Assembly: GCA_021786815.1 (NCBI GenBank)
Contig: JAJYMR010000134.1
Span: forward strand, 1-15,059
Length of the DNA stretch: 15,059 nucleotides
From: Deltaproteobacteria bacterium
Lineage (GTDB): Bacteria; Desulfobacterota; Binatia; Binatales; Binataceae
Reading direction: 5' to 3'
Shown piece after piece: positions 1 through 5,908 of this stretch; the stretch's first letter is position 1; each line of letters opens with the position of its first letter. Both the position numbers and the translations under genes were made by a program. The notes under the pieces were generated by a model, which was given only the letters and a program-made list of their open reading frames with translations, did no database searches and was not told the origin of the DNA.

Positions 1-2
1 CG

Positions 3-371
3 GACGGAAACGCAGCGGTGATCTGGTGGTGGGAAATTCGCCGCATACCCTACAATCTCCTCGTTGGCATATCGGGATTCGCATCCATCTTTGCTCTTGA
101 GGTGATAGGAAGCCTCCTGCTCAAGCCGGGCGACGATGTGGAGGAGCCGCTAGTCTTGGTGCTAGGCGTGCTCCTCTACGCGGTGGCGTGCAACCTCTGT
201 TACACGCTCGGCTGGATCTGTGAGATCGCCTTGTTTTCCCATGCGCGAGATGCGGGTGTGGTTTTTCGCAAAAGGGCGTTTTTGCTCGGGCTGCTGGTTT
301 CCTGTGCCGTTCCAACAGTGCCACTCATGCTCTTTGTGATTGGGTGGTTTCTGCACACGCACCCTCGCTGA
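3..371 (+). CDS. Small multi-pass membrane protein, probably 5'-truncated by the window edge
   Basis: The frame is open from the left edge to a TGA at 369-371. A GTG at 18 would give 117 residues, but no ribosome binding site is visible and no stop lies upstream, so the true start is probably outside the window. The first residues carry the pattern WWWEIRRIPYNLLVG. From memory this resembles a common uncharacterised bacterial membrane family that begins WWExRRxxYN. Counting from GTG 18, hydrophobic segments lie at about residues 14-35, 45-61 (perhaps to 73) and 88-112, so I infer a three-helix inner-membrane protein. No catalytic motif is visible and I cannot assign a function. By hand count the first 360 bases are about 57% GC, clearly below the downstream genes, and the wobble positions are less GC-biased. 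This may indicate recent acquisition. The downstream ferredoxin operon has its own promoter-like sequence, so co-transcription is not required. Confidence 0.7.
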   Translation, partial: DGNAAVIWWWEIRRIPYNLLVGISGFASIFALEVIGSLLLKPGDDVEEPLVLVLGVLLYAVACNLCYTLGWICEIALFSHARDAGVVFRKRAFLLGLLVSCAVPTVPLMLFVIGWFLHTHPR

Positions 372-415
372 CAGCGGCTCTCCCTGGCCGAGAGGCATGG
401 CGCCGCGGCAGTCGC

Positions 416-445
416 TTGCCGGTGGGGTTGCGCGGAATCTATCTT
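416..445 (+). promoter_or_regulatory. Candidate sigma-70 promoter for the ferredoxin operon
   Basis: A TTGCCG box at 416-421 and a TATCTT box at 440-445 are separated by 18 bases. Each matches four of six consensus positions. A start site near 452 would leave a leader of about 27 bases containing the strong ribosome binding site at 468-473. This is seen by pattern only, and such matches arise by chance. Confidence 0.35.
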
Positions 446-478
446 CATTGGCGTTGGGGTATCGCAAGGGAGGTCCTG

Positions 479-709
479 ATGCCGCTCAAGATTTCGGTGA
501 ACAAGGCGCGATGCATCGCGAGCGAAGATTGCGTCGAGACGGCGCCGGCCGTGTTCCAACTCGACGCCGACGGAAAATCCGAGGTCGTAAATCCGGCCGG
601 AGCGCCCGACGCGACAATCCTCGCGGCGGCGCGCGGATGCCCGGTCAAGGCGATAACGGTTGTCAACGAAGAAACCGGCGAGCAGCTTTTCCCGCCGCCG
701 AAGAAATAG
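479..709 (+). CDS. Small ferredoxin, three-cysteine [3Fe-4S] type
   Basis: This is a 76-residue protein. ATG 479 is chosen because GGGAGG at 468-473 sits five bases ahead of it. Longer upstream starts in the frame would run into the preceding gene. It carries exactly three cysteines: Cys12 and Cys18 in CIASEDC, and Cys54 in GCPVKAI. Ser15 stands where a fourth ligand would be in a [4Fe-4S] protein. This arrangement, with TAPAVFQLD after the second cysteine and RGCPVKAI at the end, is that of the single-cluster [3Fe-4S] ferredoxins that often donate electrons to cytochrome P450s and related oxygenases. No P450 is present in the window, so the partner is unknown. It is the first gene of an operon and the methyltransferase starts 12 bases downstream. 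A soluble cytoplasmic location is expected. The C-terminal FPPPKK tail is not part of the fold. Confidence 0.88.
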   Translation: MPLKISVNKARCIASEDCVETAPAVFQLDADGKSEVVNPAGAPDATILAAARGCPVKAITVVNEETGEQLFPPPKK

Positions 710-721
710 GAGCCGTCGCCC

Positions 722-1333
722 GTGCCGCGTGAGCATCCGGTCTTTGCCTGGTTTTACGAAACGATGAGCAGGCCTGCCGAGTGGCTAGGCGCGCAAAGCG
801 GGATGAACCGGATGCGCTCCCGGCTTGTTGCGAGCCTCGACGGCCGGGTTCTTGAAGTGGGCGCGGGCAACGGACTCAATTTCGGCCATTACGCCCCACA
901 CGCCGCAGTTGTCGGCCTCGAACCGGACTGGCAGATGCTGAGGCGGGCGGTGCCGCGCGCGAACGCTTCCCGCGCGCGAATCTCTCTCGTCGCCGCCGAC
1001 GGTGAGACGCTGCCGTTCGCCTCAGGCAGCTTCGACGCCGTCGTTTCGTGTCTTGTGCTCTGCACCGTGCCCGACGCGAATCGCGCGCTTGCCGAGATGC
1101 GCCGGGTGCTGCGGCCAGGCGGGCAGCTTCATTTCGTCGAGCACGTGCGCGCGCGGCCCGGATGGCTCGCCTCGGTGCAGGACGCGGTCGATCCGGCGTG
1201 GGCGTGGATGTTCGCGGGATGCCATCCGAACCGCGACACCAAAGGCGCAATCGAGTCGGCCGGCTTTCGTATCGAAAAGATGAAAGAGGGCGCAGGCGGG
1301 ATGATGATACGCGGGCGGGCGCTCAAGGCCTGA
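722..1333 (+). CDS. Class I SAM-dependent methyltransferase, METTL7-like
   Basis: This is a 203-residue protein. The GTG start is preceded by AGGAG at 708-712 with a nine-base spacer, overlapping the ferredoxin stop. Rossmann-fold methyltransferase motifs are in order: motif I VLEVGAGNG at 43-51, the acidic end of strand two GLEPD at 65-69, AADGETLPF at 91-99, FDAVVSCLVLCTVPD at 104-118 and LRPGGQLHFVEH at 130-141. The ending AGCHPNRDT (165-173) followed by an AGF element is typical of bacterial relatives of METTL7 (TMT1) and of UbiE/PmtA-like Methyltransf_11 proteins. Those act on thiols, lipids or small molecules; the substrate here cannot be read from sequence. There is no membrane segment. 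It lies between a ferredoxin gene and an acetyltransferase gene with gaps of 12 and 2 bases, so it is almost certainly co-transcribed with both. Confidence 0.87.
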   Translation: MPREHPVFAWFYETMSRPAEWLGAQSGMNRMRSRLVASLDGRVLEVGAGNGLNFGHYAPHAAVVGLEPDWQMLRRAVPRANASRARISLVAADGETLPFASGSFDAVVSCLVLCTVPDANRALAEMRRVLRPGGQLHFVEHVRARPGWLASVQDAVDPAWAWMFAGCHPNRDTKGAIESAGFRIEKMKEGAGGMMIRGRALKA

Positions 1334-1335
1334 CG

Positions 1336-1827
1336 ATGCCACTCAGCAAGCGCGAGGAAGGGCGGCTTACGGTCGAGCAGGCGCGTGACCTTGCGGTGGT
1401 CCGTGCGATACTCGCTGAAAACGCGATGACGACCGACGGTGTCGGATGGGCGTCGGGATGTTACCTCGTCGCGTATTTCGGGCATGAGCCGGTCGGGGTG
1501 GTCGGGCTTGAGCCGATGCTGGATGCGGCGCTGATGCGCTCGCTTTGCGTCGCGGCCTCGATGCGCCGGCGCGGCGTGGGCGCGGCGCTCGTTGGAGCGG
1601 CGCGCAAAGCAGCGCATACGCGCGGCGTGCGAGCGCTCTACGCTTTCGGATGCGGCGCGGGCGATTATCTGCGCCGTCTCGGATTCAGCGAAGTCCCGAT
1701 GCCGCAATTGATCGCGGCGCTCGCCGGCACGCCCGGAGTGCGATTACGCCAGGCGCGACCCGAGCGGCTTTCCGATGAGACGGCCTTTTTTCTGGATATC
1801 TCGCAGGATGGGATAATTGCCCGATAG
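1336..1827 (+). CDS. GNAT acetyltransferase resembling ArsN2
   Basis: This is a 163-residue protein. ATG 1336 lies two bases after the methyltransferase stop, which implies translational coupling. The frame is open much further upstream, but there it only shadows the methyltransferase. The acetyl-CoA binding region is clear: VGVVGLEP (53-60), MRSLCVAASMRRRGVGAALV (67-86) with the RRGVGA pyrophosphate loop, then ALYAFGCGAGDYLRRLGF (100-117) and a PMPQLIAAL segment. From memory the order VGLExxxxxALLRSLxV, LYxxTxxAxxFxxxLGF and PxxI is that of ArsN2-type N-acetyltransferases, annotated as arsenic-resistance proteins. The N-terminus (residues 1-45) does not show the usual opening strand of that family, and no ars gene is nearby. 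I therefore call the fold confidently and the ArsN2 relationship tentatively. The target amine is unknown. Confidence 0.82.
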   Translation: MPLSKREEGRLTVEQARDLAVVRAILAENAMTTDGVGWASGCYLVAYFGHEPVGVVGLEPMLDAALMRSLCVAASMRRRGVGAALVGAARKAAHTRGVRALYAFGCGAGDYLRRLGFSEVPMPQLIAALAGTPGVRLRQARPERLSDETAFFLDISQDGIIAR

Positions 1828-1845
1828 CTGCGCACACGGCGCGGA

Positions 1846-2826
1846 TCACGCAGCGTAAAGCTTCTGGTACGAACGCTCGGCGCGAAAGACGGCACCCGTT
1901 TCCGGCTGCTCGCCGCTCGGCCCAAGATCTAGCACCATGCACTTAATCGAGCCGCCGCCCTTGGCGAGAAATTCACTCACGTCGGCGGTCACCGGCTCGA
2001 CACCGCGCTCGCGAATCGCGTGCAGCAGGTTTGCGGAGACGCCCTCGGGCAGGAAAAGGTAAAGTTTTCCTTTAAAATCGGCCTGGAACGCGTTGGCCGC
2101 GTAAATCGCCGCGTCGGCCTCCGAGAGTTCGACCAGGTTGCGGCCGAAGAAGTCATGCAGCACCGCGCGCGACTCGGGCGCGAGACCGTCCATGTAGCCG
2201 AGTAGGAACTCGCGCTCGGGTCCGAACGAGCAGAGCACCGTATCGCCGTGATAATGCGCTTCGAGACGGAGCTTGAGCGGTAGGATCTCGCGATGCGCCG
2301 CGATGCGCCTCAGTTCGTCGAGCGCACCGACCTCGGACCGGAAGCCGTAGACCCGCTTCCACGGCGGCCATCCGGCCCGCGGCACGAAGCGCTGGCGCTC
2401 AACCTCGCCGTAGGTGAACAGCATGAAGCGCCCGGCAGGAAAGAAGTCGGCTTCGCCCTCGAAACGCGCGCGAACTTCAGCGGTTGGGTAGCCGATTTTC
2501 TCGATAAACGGCCGATAGACGTCGCGCTCTCGCGCGCGCGTCGGCAGCAGATGGCTCAGGTGGAAAACCTTGCGTCCCGCGCCAGTGAGAGGATAGAGAA
2601 AGCCCGCGTTCGCCGGATACACGAGCCCGCTCAGGCCGCGATGCGGTTCGATAACGCAGACCTCGACTCCGTGTGCGACAAAGGCGCGGGCGAGACGATG
2701 CCACTGCTCGCGCGCCAGTTCCGGATTGACGCGCTTTCGCAGTCCGAACGCGGTCCGAGTGTGAGGATTGGCGCCTCCGATGACGGAGAAGTAGCGCGGA
2801 TCGCCCATCACGATCGTTCGCGGCAT
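1846..2826 (-). CDS. Amidinotransferase/DDAH-fold guanidine-modifying enzyme
   Basis: This is a 326-residue protein read from ATG at 2824-2826. The signature residues of the guanidine-modifying superfamily are in order: YPANAGFLYP (70-79), an acidic FEGEAD segment (122-127) matching the family's EGGD substrate-binding site, HYHGD with His193 and Asp195 as the probable catalytic pair, and KGGGSIKC ending in the nucleophile Cys296. This is the COG1834 pattern of dimethylargininase, arginine deiminase-like and amidinotransferase proteins. These attack the guanidinium carbon through a cysteine thiouronium intermediate. All catalytic positions appear intact, so it is probably active on arginine or a methylated or guanidino compound; which one cannot be told. 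There is no signal peptide, so it is cytoplasmic. The gene ends 18 bases from the convergent acetyltransferase. A hairpin lies in its leader. Confidence 0.85.
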   Translation of the reverse strand: MPRTIVMGDPRYFSVIGGANPHTRTAFGLRKRVNPELAREQWHRLARAFVAHGVEVCVIEPHRGLSGLVYPANAGFLYPLTGAGRKVFHLSHLLPTRARERDVYRPFIEKIGYPTAEVRARFEGEADFFPAGRFMLFTYGEVERQRFVPRAGWPPWKRVYGFRSEVGALDELRRIAAHREILPLKLRLEAHYHGDTVLCSFGPEREFLLGYMDGLAPESRAVLHDFFGRNLVELSEADAAIYAANAFQADFKGKLYLFLPEGVSANLLHAIRERGVEPVTADVSEFLAKGGGSIKCMVLDLGPSGEQPETGAVFRAERSYQKLYAA

Positions 2827-2888
2827 CGTCCGATATTATGAACCCGTCGCTTCGACTTGTCGCACGGTCGGCACCGGACGGCTCGCGA

Positions 2889-2922
2889 GGCCTGGCGGCT
2901 GGACGGAAACCGGCGCCAGGCC
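2889..2922 (-). repeat. Perfect 9-bp inverted repeat in the leader of the amidinotransferase-fold gene
   Basis: GGCCTGGCG at 2889-2897 and CGCCAGGCC at 2914-2922 are perfect complements around a 16-base loop. The element lies about 63 bases upstream of the minus-strand start at 2826. No T-run follows it on either strand, so it is not a canonical terminator. It could be a leader RNA structure or an operator. Confidence 0.5.
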
Positions 2923-2957
2923 AGAACTTGAAGCGTAGGTTTAAATTAGGATTGTGC

Positions 2958-2985
2958 GGAGCGCGGGCGCTGGCGTCCGCGCTCC
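2958..2985 (-). terminator. Terminator-like hairpin after the ABM-domain gene
   Basis: GGAGCGCGG at 2958-2966 pairs perfectly with CCGCGCTCC at 2977-2985 around a ten-base loop. It begins nine bases past the stop of the ABM-domain gene. On the minus strand it is followed by an A/T-rich stretch (CACAATCCTAATTTAAA) rather than a clean T-run. An intrinsic terminator separating the two minus-strand genes is likely but not certain. Confidence 0.5.
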
Positions 2986-2994
2986 CTGAGAGAA

Positions 2995-3291
2995 TTACTT
3001 GCGGTCGATCTCGGTCAGTATCTCTATCTGCGGGCGGCCGTCGAGCAGCGCGCCGATGGCAGCGCCGAGTTCCTTCATGTACGGGGTCTTGCCGTGCGCC
3101 TCGAGCGCGGCCTGGTCCTGGTAGGTCTCGTAAAAGACGAAGGTTGTGGGGTCCTTGACCGAGCGATGCAGCACGTACCTGAGCGTACCCGGCTCCGTGC
3201 GCACGTTCGGGATGTTCTTGCGAAACGCCTCCTCGAGCTGACCCTCGCTCCCCGCTTTGGCCTTGATTTTTGCGACAACAGTGATCGGCAT
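2995..3291 (-). CDS. ABM-domain protein, putative quinol monooxygenase (YgiN-like)
   Basis: This is a 98-residue protein. ATG at 3289-3291 is preceded on the minus strand by AAAAGGAGAATCCG, with GGAG six bases ahead of the start, so the start is firm. Its length and pattern match a single antibiotic-biosynthesis-monooxygenase (dimeric ferredoxin-like) domain: ITVVAKIKAKAG at the start, EPGTLRYVLHRSVKDPTTFVFYETY in the centre and HGKTPYMKEL later. Family members form dimers and either oxidise quinols or aromatic substrates without a cofactor or act in small-molecule stress responses. The substrate here is unknown. The gene ends with TAA, the only TAA in the window, just ahead of a terminator-like hairpin. 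It is probably a single-gene transcript, divergent from the acyl-CoA dehydrogenase. Confidence 0.87.
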   Translation of the reverse strand: MPITVVAKIKAKAGSEGQLEEAFRKNIPNVRTEPGTLRYVLHRSVKDPTTFVFYETYQDQAALEAHGKTPYMKELGAAIGALLDGRPQIEILTEIDRK

Positions 3292-3331
3292 CGGATTCTC
3301 CTTTTCGCGGTACGGGTTTCACTGGCGCCGA

Positions 3332-3345
3332 CGTCGCAAGCGACG
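3332..3345. repeat. Short palindromic element between divergent genes
   Basis: CGTCGCAAGCGACG is a perfect inverted repeat with a two-base centre, within the 241-base divergent region and about 40 bases ahead of the ABM-domain start. It could be an operator half-site pair. Nothing else supports that. Confidence 0.25.
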
Positions 3346-3427
3346 CCGACCGCGAAGCCCGCATGCCGCAGCCCGAGTTGCGTCTTAACCCCGCCTCGCG
3401 CTTTTTTCAAGGAAATCGTCCGCTCGC

Positions 3428-3457
3428 GAGACAAAAGCTCTTTCCTTGCGGCATACT
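3428..3457 (+). promoter_or_regulatory. Weak candidate promoter for the acyl-CoA dehydrogenase
   Basis: GAGACA at 3428-3433 and CATACT at 3452-3457 lie 18 bases apart, each matching four of six consensus positions. A start near 3464 would give a leader of about 69 bases. The two key T residues of the -35 box are missing, so this is a weak call. Confidence 0.22.
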
Positions 3458-3532
3458 CTCGGCTAACCAAAAGGTTCAAACCGCGCGCATCGGTTTTCGC
3501 CGAGTCGCGGGGTTACCAGGAGAATTTTTCGG

Positions 3533-4675
3533 ATGCTTGGCTTTGAATTGACCGATGAACAGCGCGAATTGAAAGAGTTGGCCCGCAAATTCGCGGAGCA
3601 GGAGATAATCCCGCGCGCGCGGGAATACGACGACAAGGAAATCTTCCCGCGCGACGTGTGCGAAAAGGCCTTTGCTGCAGGACTGATGAACTTCGGGGTG
3701 CCGAAGGAACTCGGCGGTCCCGGGCTCGGCGTGCTCGACACTTCGCTCATCGTCGAGGAGCTGAATTACGGATGCGCCGGGATCTCCAACGCGGTCGGCG
3801 CCAACGACCTCGCCACGCTTCCCGTCCTGATCGCGGGAAACGACGAACAGAAGAAAACCTACCTCGGACAACTGGTCGAACGGCTCACCTTCTGCGCTTT
3901 CGCGATAACCGAACCGGGCGCGGGCTCGGACGTCGCCGCGATGAGCACGACGTATCGGCGCGAGGGCGACGAGTTCGTCCTCAACGGCACCAAGCATTTC
4001 ATCTCCAACGGCTCGGTCGCGGACTGGTACGTCACCTTTGCGACCTCGGACAAGAGGCTCAAGCACAAGGGGATCTCGTGCTTCGTGTTCCCCGCGAACC
4101 TGCCCGGGATCACGCGCCGGCGCATGCACGGCAAACTCGGACAGCGCGCCGCCGACACCGGCGAAATCTACTACGAGGACCTGCGTATCCCGGCAAGCGC
4201 GATGGTCGGGCGCGAGGGCGAGGGCTTCAAGTACGCGATGGGGACGTTCGACCGAAGCCGCCCAGAAATAGGCGCAATCGCGATCGGGATCGCGCAGCGC
4301 GCTCTCGACGAATGCCTCAAGTACTCACGCCAGCGCAACGCCTTCGGACAGCCGATCGCCAACTTCCAGGCGATCCAGTTCATGATGGCGGACATGGCGA
4401 TCGAAATAGAGGCGAGCCGCCTGCTCACGTACAAGGCCGCATGGCTGGTCGATCGCGGCGAAAGCCCCAACGTGATCTCGAGCTATTCCAAGGCGTTCTC
4501 GGCCGATGCGTGCATGAGAATCACCACCAACGCGGTGCAGATCTTCGGCGGCTACGGCTACATGAAGGAGTATCCGGTCGAGAAGCTGATGCGTGACGCG
4601 AAGCTGCTTCAGATCTACGAGGGCACGTCGCAGATCCAGCGGGTCGTGATCGCACGCGGCCTGCTCAAGGATTGA
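3533..4675 (+). CDS. Acyl-CoA dehydrogenase, short/medium-chain type
   Basis: This is a full-length 380-residue protein, the usual size of the family. ATG 3533 has AGGAG at 3518-3522, a rather long ten bases ahead. The three ACAD domains are complete: a helical N-terminus beginning FELTDEQRELKELARKFA, the FAD/substrate signature CAFAITEPGAGSD (121-133), the middle beta domain with NGTKHFISNG (151-160), and the C-terminal helical domain with RNAFGQPIANFQAIQ (268-282). The catalytic base is Glu363 in IYEGTSQIQ, placed as in medium- and short-chain enzymes. It should oxidise an acyl-CoA to the trans-2-enoyl-CoA in the cytoplasm and pass electrons to an electron-transfer flavoprotein. Chain-length preference cannot be read from sequence. 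No other beta-oxidation genes flank it, so it is probably monocistronic. Its last 11 bases overlap the convergent lipoprotein gene. Confidence 0.95.
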   Translation: MLGFELTDEQRELKELARKFAEQEIIPRAREYDDKEIFPRDVCEKAFAAGLMNFGVPKELGGPGLGVLDTSLIVEELNYGCAGISNAVGANDLATLPVLIAGNDEQKKTYLGQLVERLTFCAFAITEPGAGSDVAAMSTTYRREGDEFVLNGTKHFISNGSVADWYVTFATSDKRLKHKGISCFVFPANLPGITRRRMHGKLGQRAADTGEIYYEDLRIPASAMVGREGEGFKYAMGTFDRSRPEIGAIAIGIAQRALDECLKYSRQRNAFGQPIANFQAIQFMMADMAIEIEASRLLTYKAAWLVDRGESPNVISSYSKAFSADACMRITTNAVQIFGGYGYMKEYPVEKLMRDAKLLQIYEGTSQIQRVVIARGLLKD

Positions 4676-4985
4676 CTTCGGGCGGCTGGGGAGGGTTCTT
4701 GCCCGGCTTGTGCGGCATCGGCGGATCGCCGGGCTCGTTGCCGGTGATCACTCCGACGTATTTGCCTTTGTGGAAGACGGAAACCTCGCCGGTGGTCGGG
4801 TCGGGAAAAATATTCCAGTCGTCGTTGGCCTGCGGGGGCACGGGCGTCTCGGGCGCAGTCGTCAGCGAGGCCGGCGCCGCGGCGGGTTGCGGCTTCGATA
4901 CCGGCGCGGCCGTCGTCGCGCATCCAGCGAGCGTCAAGGTCGCCGCCAGAAGCGCGAATGCTGCCGCAGGTCGAAGGATTCTCAT
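4665..4985 (-). CDS. Small proline-rich lipoprotein of unknown function
   Basis: This is a 106-residue protein read from ATG at 4983-4985. It has a basic N-terminus (MRILRP), a hydrophobic stretch and a lipobox LAGC with Cys22 as the lipidation site. It is therefore predicted to be exported and anchored to a membrane. After an Ala/Pro-rich linker (about residues 23-52) comes a compact segment with DDWNIFPDPTTG and GKYVGVITGNEPGD, then a Pro-rich tail. I do not recognise the family. No Shine-Dalgarno sequence precedes the start; a 9-bp inverted repeat occupies that place. It is the last gene of the minus-strand aminotransferase-decarboxylase-dehydrogenase run, 89 bases after the dehydrogenase. 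Its 3' end overlaps the convergent acyl-CoA dehydrogenase by 11 bases. Confidence 0.75.
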   Translation of the reverse strand: MRILRPAAAFALLAATLTLAGCATTAAPVSKPQPAAAPASLTTAPETPVPPQANDDWNIFPDPTTGEVSVFHKGKYVGVITGNEPGDPPMPHKPGKNPPQPPEVNP

Positions 4986-4994
4986 CGGTGAGAC

Positions 4995-5028
4995 GCGCGA
5001 CGGAGCGGAAAAAACAGGGCCGTCGCGC
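4995..5028 (-). repeat. 9-bp inverted repeat immediately upstream of the lipoprotein start
   Basis: GCGCGACGG at 4995-5003 and CCGTCGCGC at 5020-5028 are perfect complements around a 16-base loop that reads TTTTTT on the minus strand. The element ends nine bases before the lipoprotein ATG and covers the place where a ribosome binding site should be. It could be a leader hairpin controlling translation or an operator. Confidence 0.45.
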
Positions 5029-5074
5029 CGGGTTCATTTTCGCGCGGCACGGCGCGCACGCGCAAGCCCGCTCC

Positions 5075-5854
5075 TCAATCCTCCTCCCGCCGGAACATCG
5101 AGCCTGCGATACGCGCGGCAAGCGAGCGCGGCGCAAGCCTTATCGATTCAGCAAGCAGCAAGTTGGTAAGCCCGGTGATTTTGACCGATTTGCCGCGCTT
5201 TGCCGCGTCGATCGCCTGCGCGACAACCGTTTTTGCGTCCATGAAGGAGATCGAGTGGAGGCCCGACTCCGCCGTCCCGGCGACCTGCTGAAACTCAGTG
5301 CGTGTCGCCCCAGGGCATAGCGCGGTCACGACGACTCCGGTGCCGCGCAATTCCTCGGCGAGCGCCTCGGAGAAGCTCAGCAGGAAGGCCTTGGTCGCGC
5401 CGTAGGTCGCCATGAAGGGGATCGCCTGAAACGCGGCGGTCGAGGCGACGTTGATGACGGTGCCGTGCTTGAGCTCGACCATCGCGGGCAGGAACAGGCG
5501 CGCGAGCGCAACCGGCGCCATCACGTTCAGGTTGATCTCCTCGAGTTCGCGATCGAGCGGAAGCTTCGCGAAACGGCCGCTCGTTCCGAAGCCCGCGTTA
5601 TTGACCAGGTAATCGATCGCGATCCTCTTGTCGGTTATCCGCCGATGAAGCGCCTCGGCGGAGCCCGGAATCGAAAGGTCAAGCGCGATCACGTCGACGC
5701 GTTTTGAGCCGAGTGATTTGGCCTCTTCGGCGATTGCGCGAAGACGTTCCTCGCGCCGCGCGGTCAGAACCAGGTCATAGCTTTCTCGCGCGAGCTGGCG
5801 TGCGAATTCCTCGCCGAGCCCGCTCGACGCTCCCGTGATTAGTGCTGTAGCCAC
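5075..5854 (-). CDS. Short-chain dehydrogenase/reductase (classical SDR)
   Basis: This is a 259-residue protein. The start is GTG at 5852-5854, supported by GGAGG five bases ahead on the minus strand. Classical SDR motifs are complete: cofactor loop TGASSGLG (7-14), NNAG (85-88), catalytic Asn110, Ser138, Tyr151 and Lys155 (YGATK), and CPGATRTEF (180-188). Arg33 and Arg34 after the second strand (TARREERL) suggest NADP(H) preference, which is inference. It resembles the COG0300 (DltE/YqjQ-like) group, which has diverse or unknown substrates. It lies 54 bases after the UDP-sugar decarboxylase and is probably co-transcribed. A role in sugar or cell-envelope metabolism is only suggested by position. 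Confidence 0.9.
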   Translation of the reverse strand: MATALITGASSGLGEEFARQLARESYDLVLTARREERLRAIAEEAKSLGSKRVDVIALDLSIPGSAEALHRRITDKRIAIDYLVNNAGFGTSGRFAKLPLDRELEEINLNVMAPVALARLFLPAMVELKHGTVINVASTAAFQAIPFMATYGATKAFLLSFSEALAEELRGTGVVVTALCPGATRTEFQQVAGTAESGLHSISFMDAKTVVAQAIDAAKRGKSVKITGLTNLLLAESIRLAPRSLAARIAGSMFRREED

Positions 5855-5883
5855 GGTTTCCTCCGCGCTTTCTTTGCAGGTAT

Positions 5884-5906
5884 GCGCACCGGGCTTTCCT
5901 GTGCGC
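5884..5906 (-). repeat. Intercistronic hairpin between decarboxylase and SDR genes
   Basis: GCGCAC at 5884-5889 pairs with GTGCGC at 5901-5906 around an 11-base loop. It begins three bases after the decarboxylase stop. No T-run follows, so it would more likely stabilise or process the transcript than terminate it. Confidence 0.3.
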
Positions 5907-5908
5907 GG

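Noticed and set aside
1048..1335. Upstream extension of the acetyltransferase frame to 1048
   Set aside because: The extension lies wholly inside the methyltransferase gene in another frame and is an arginine-rich low-complexity translation. ATG 1336 right after the methyltransferase stop is the natural start.
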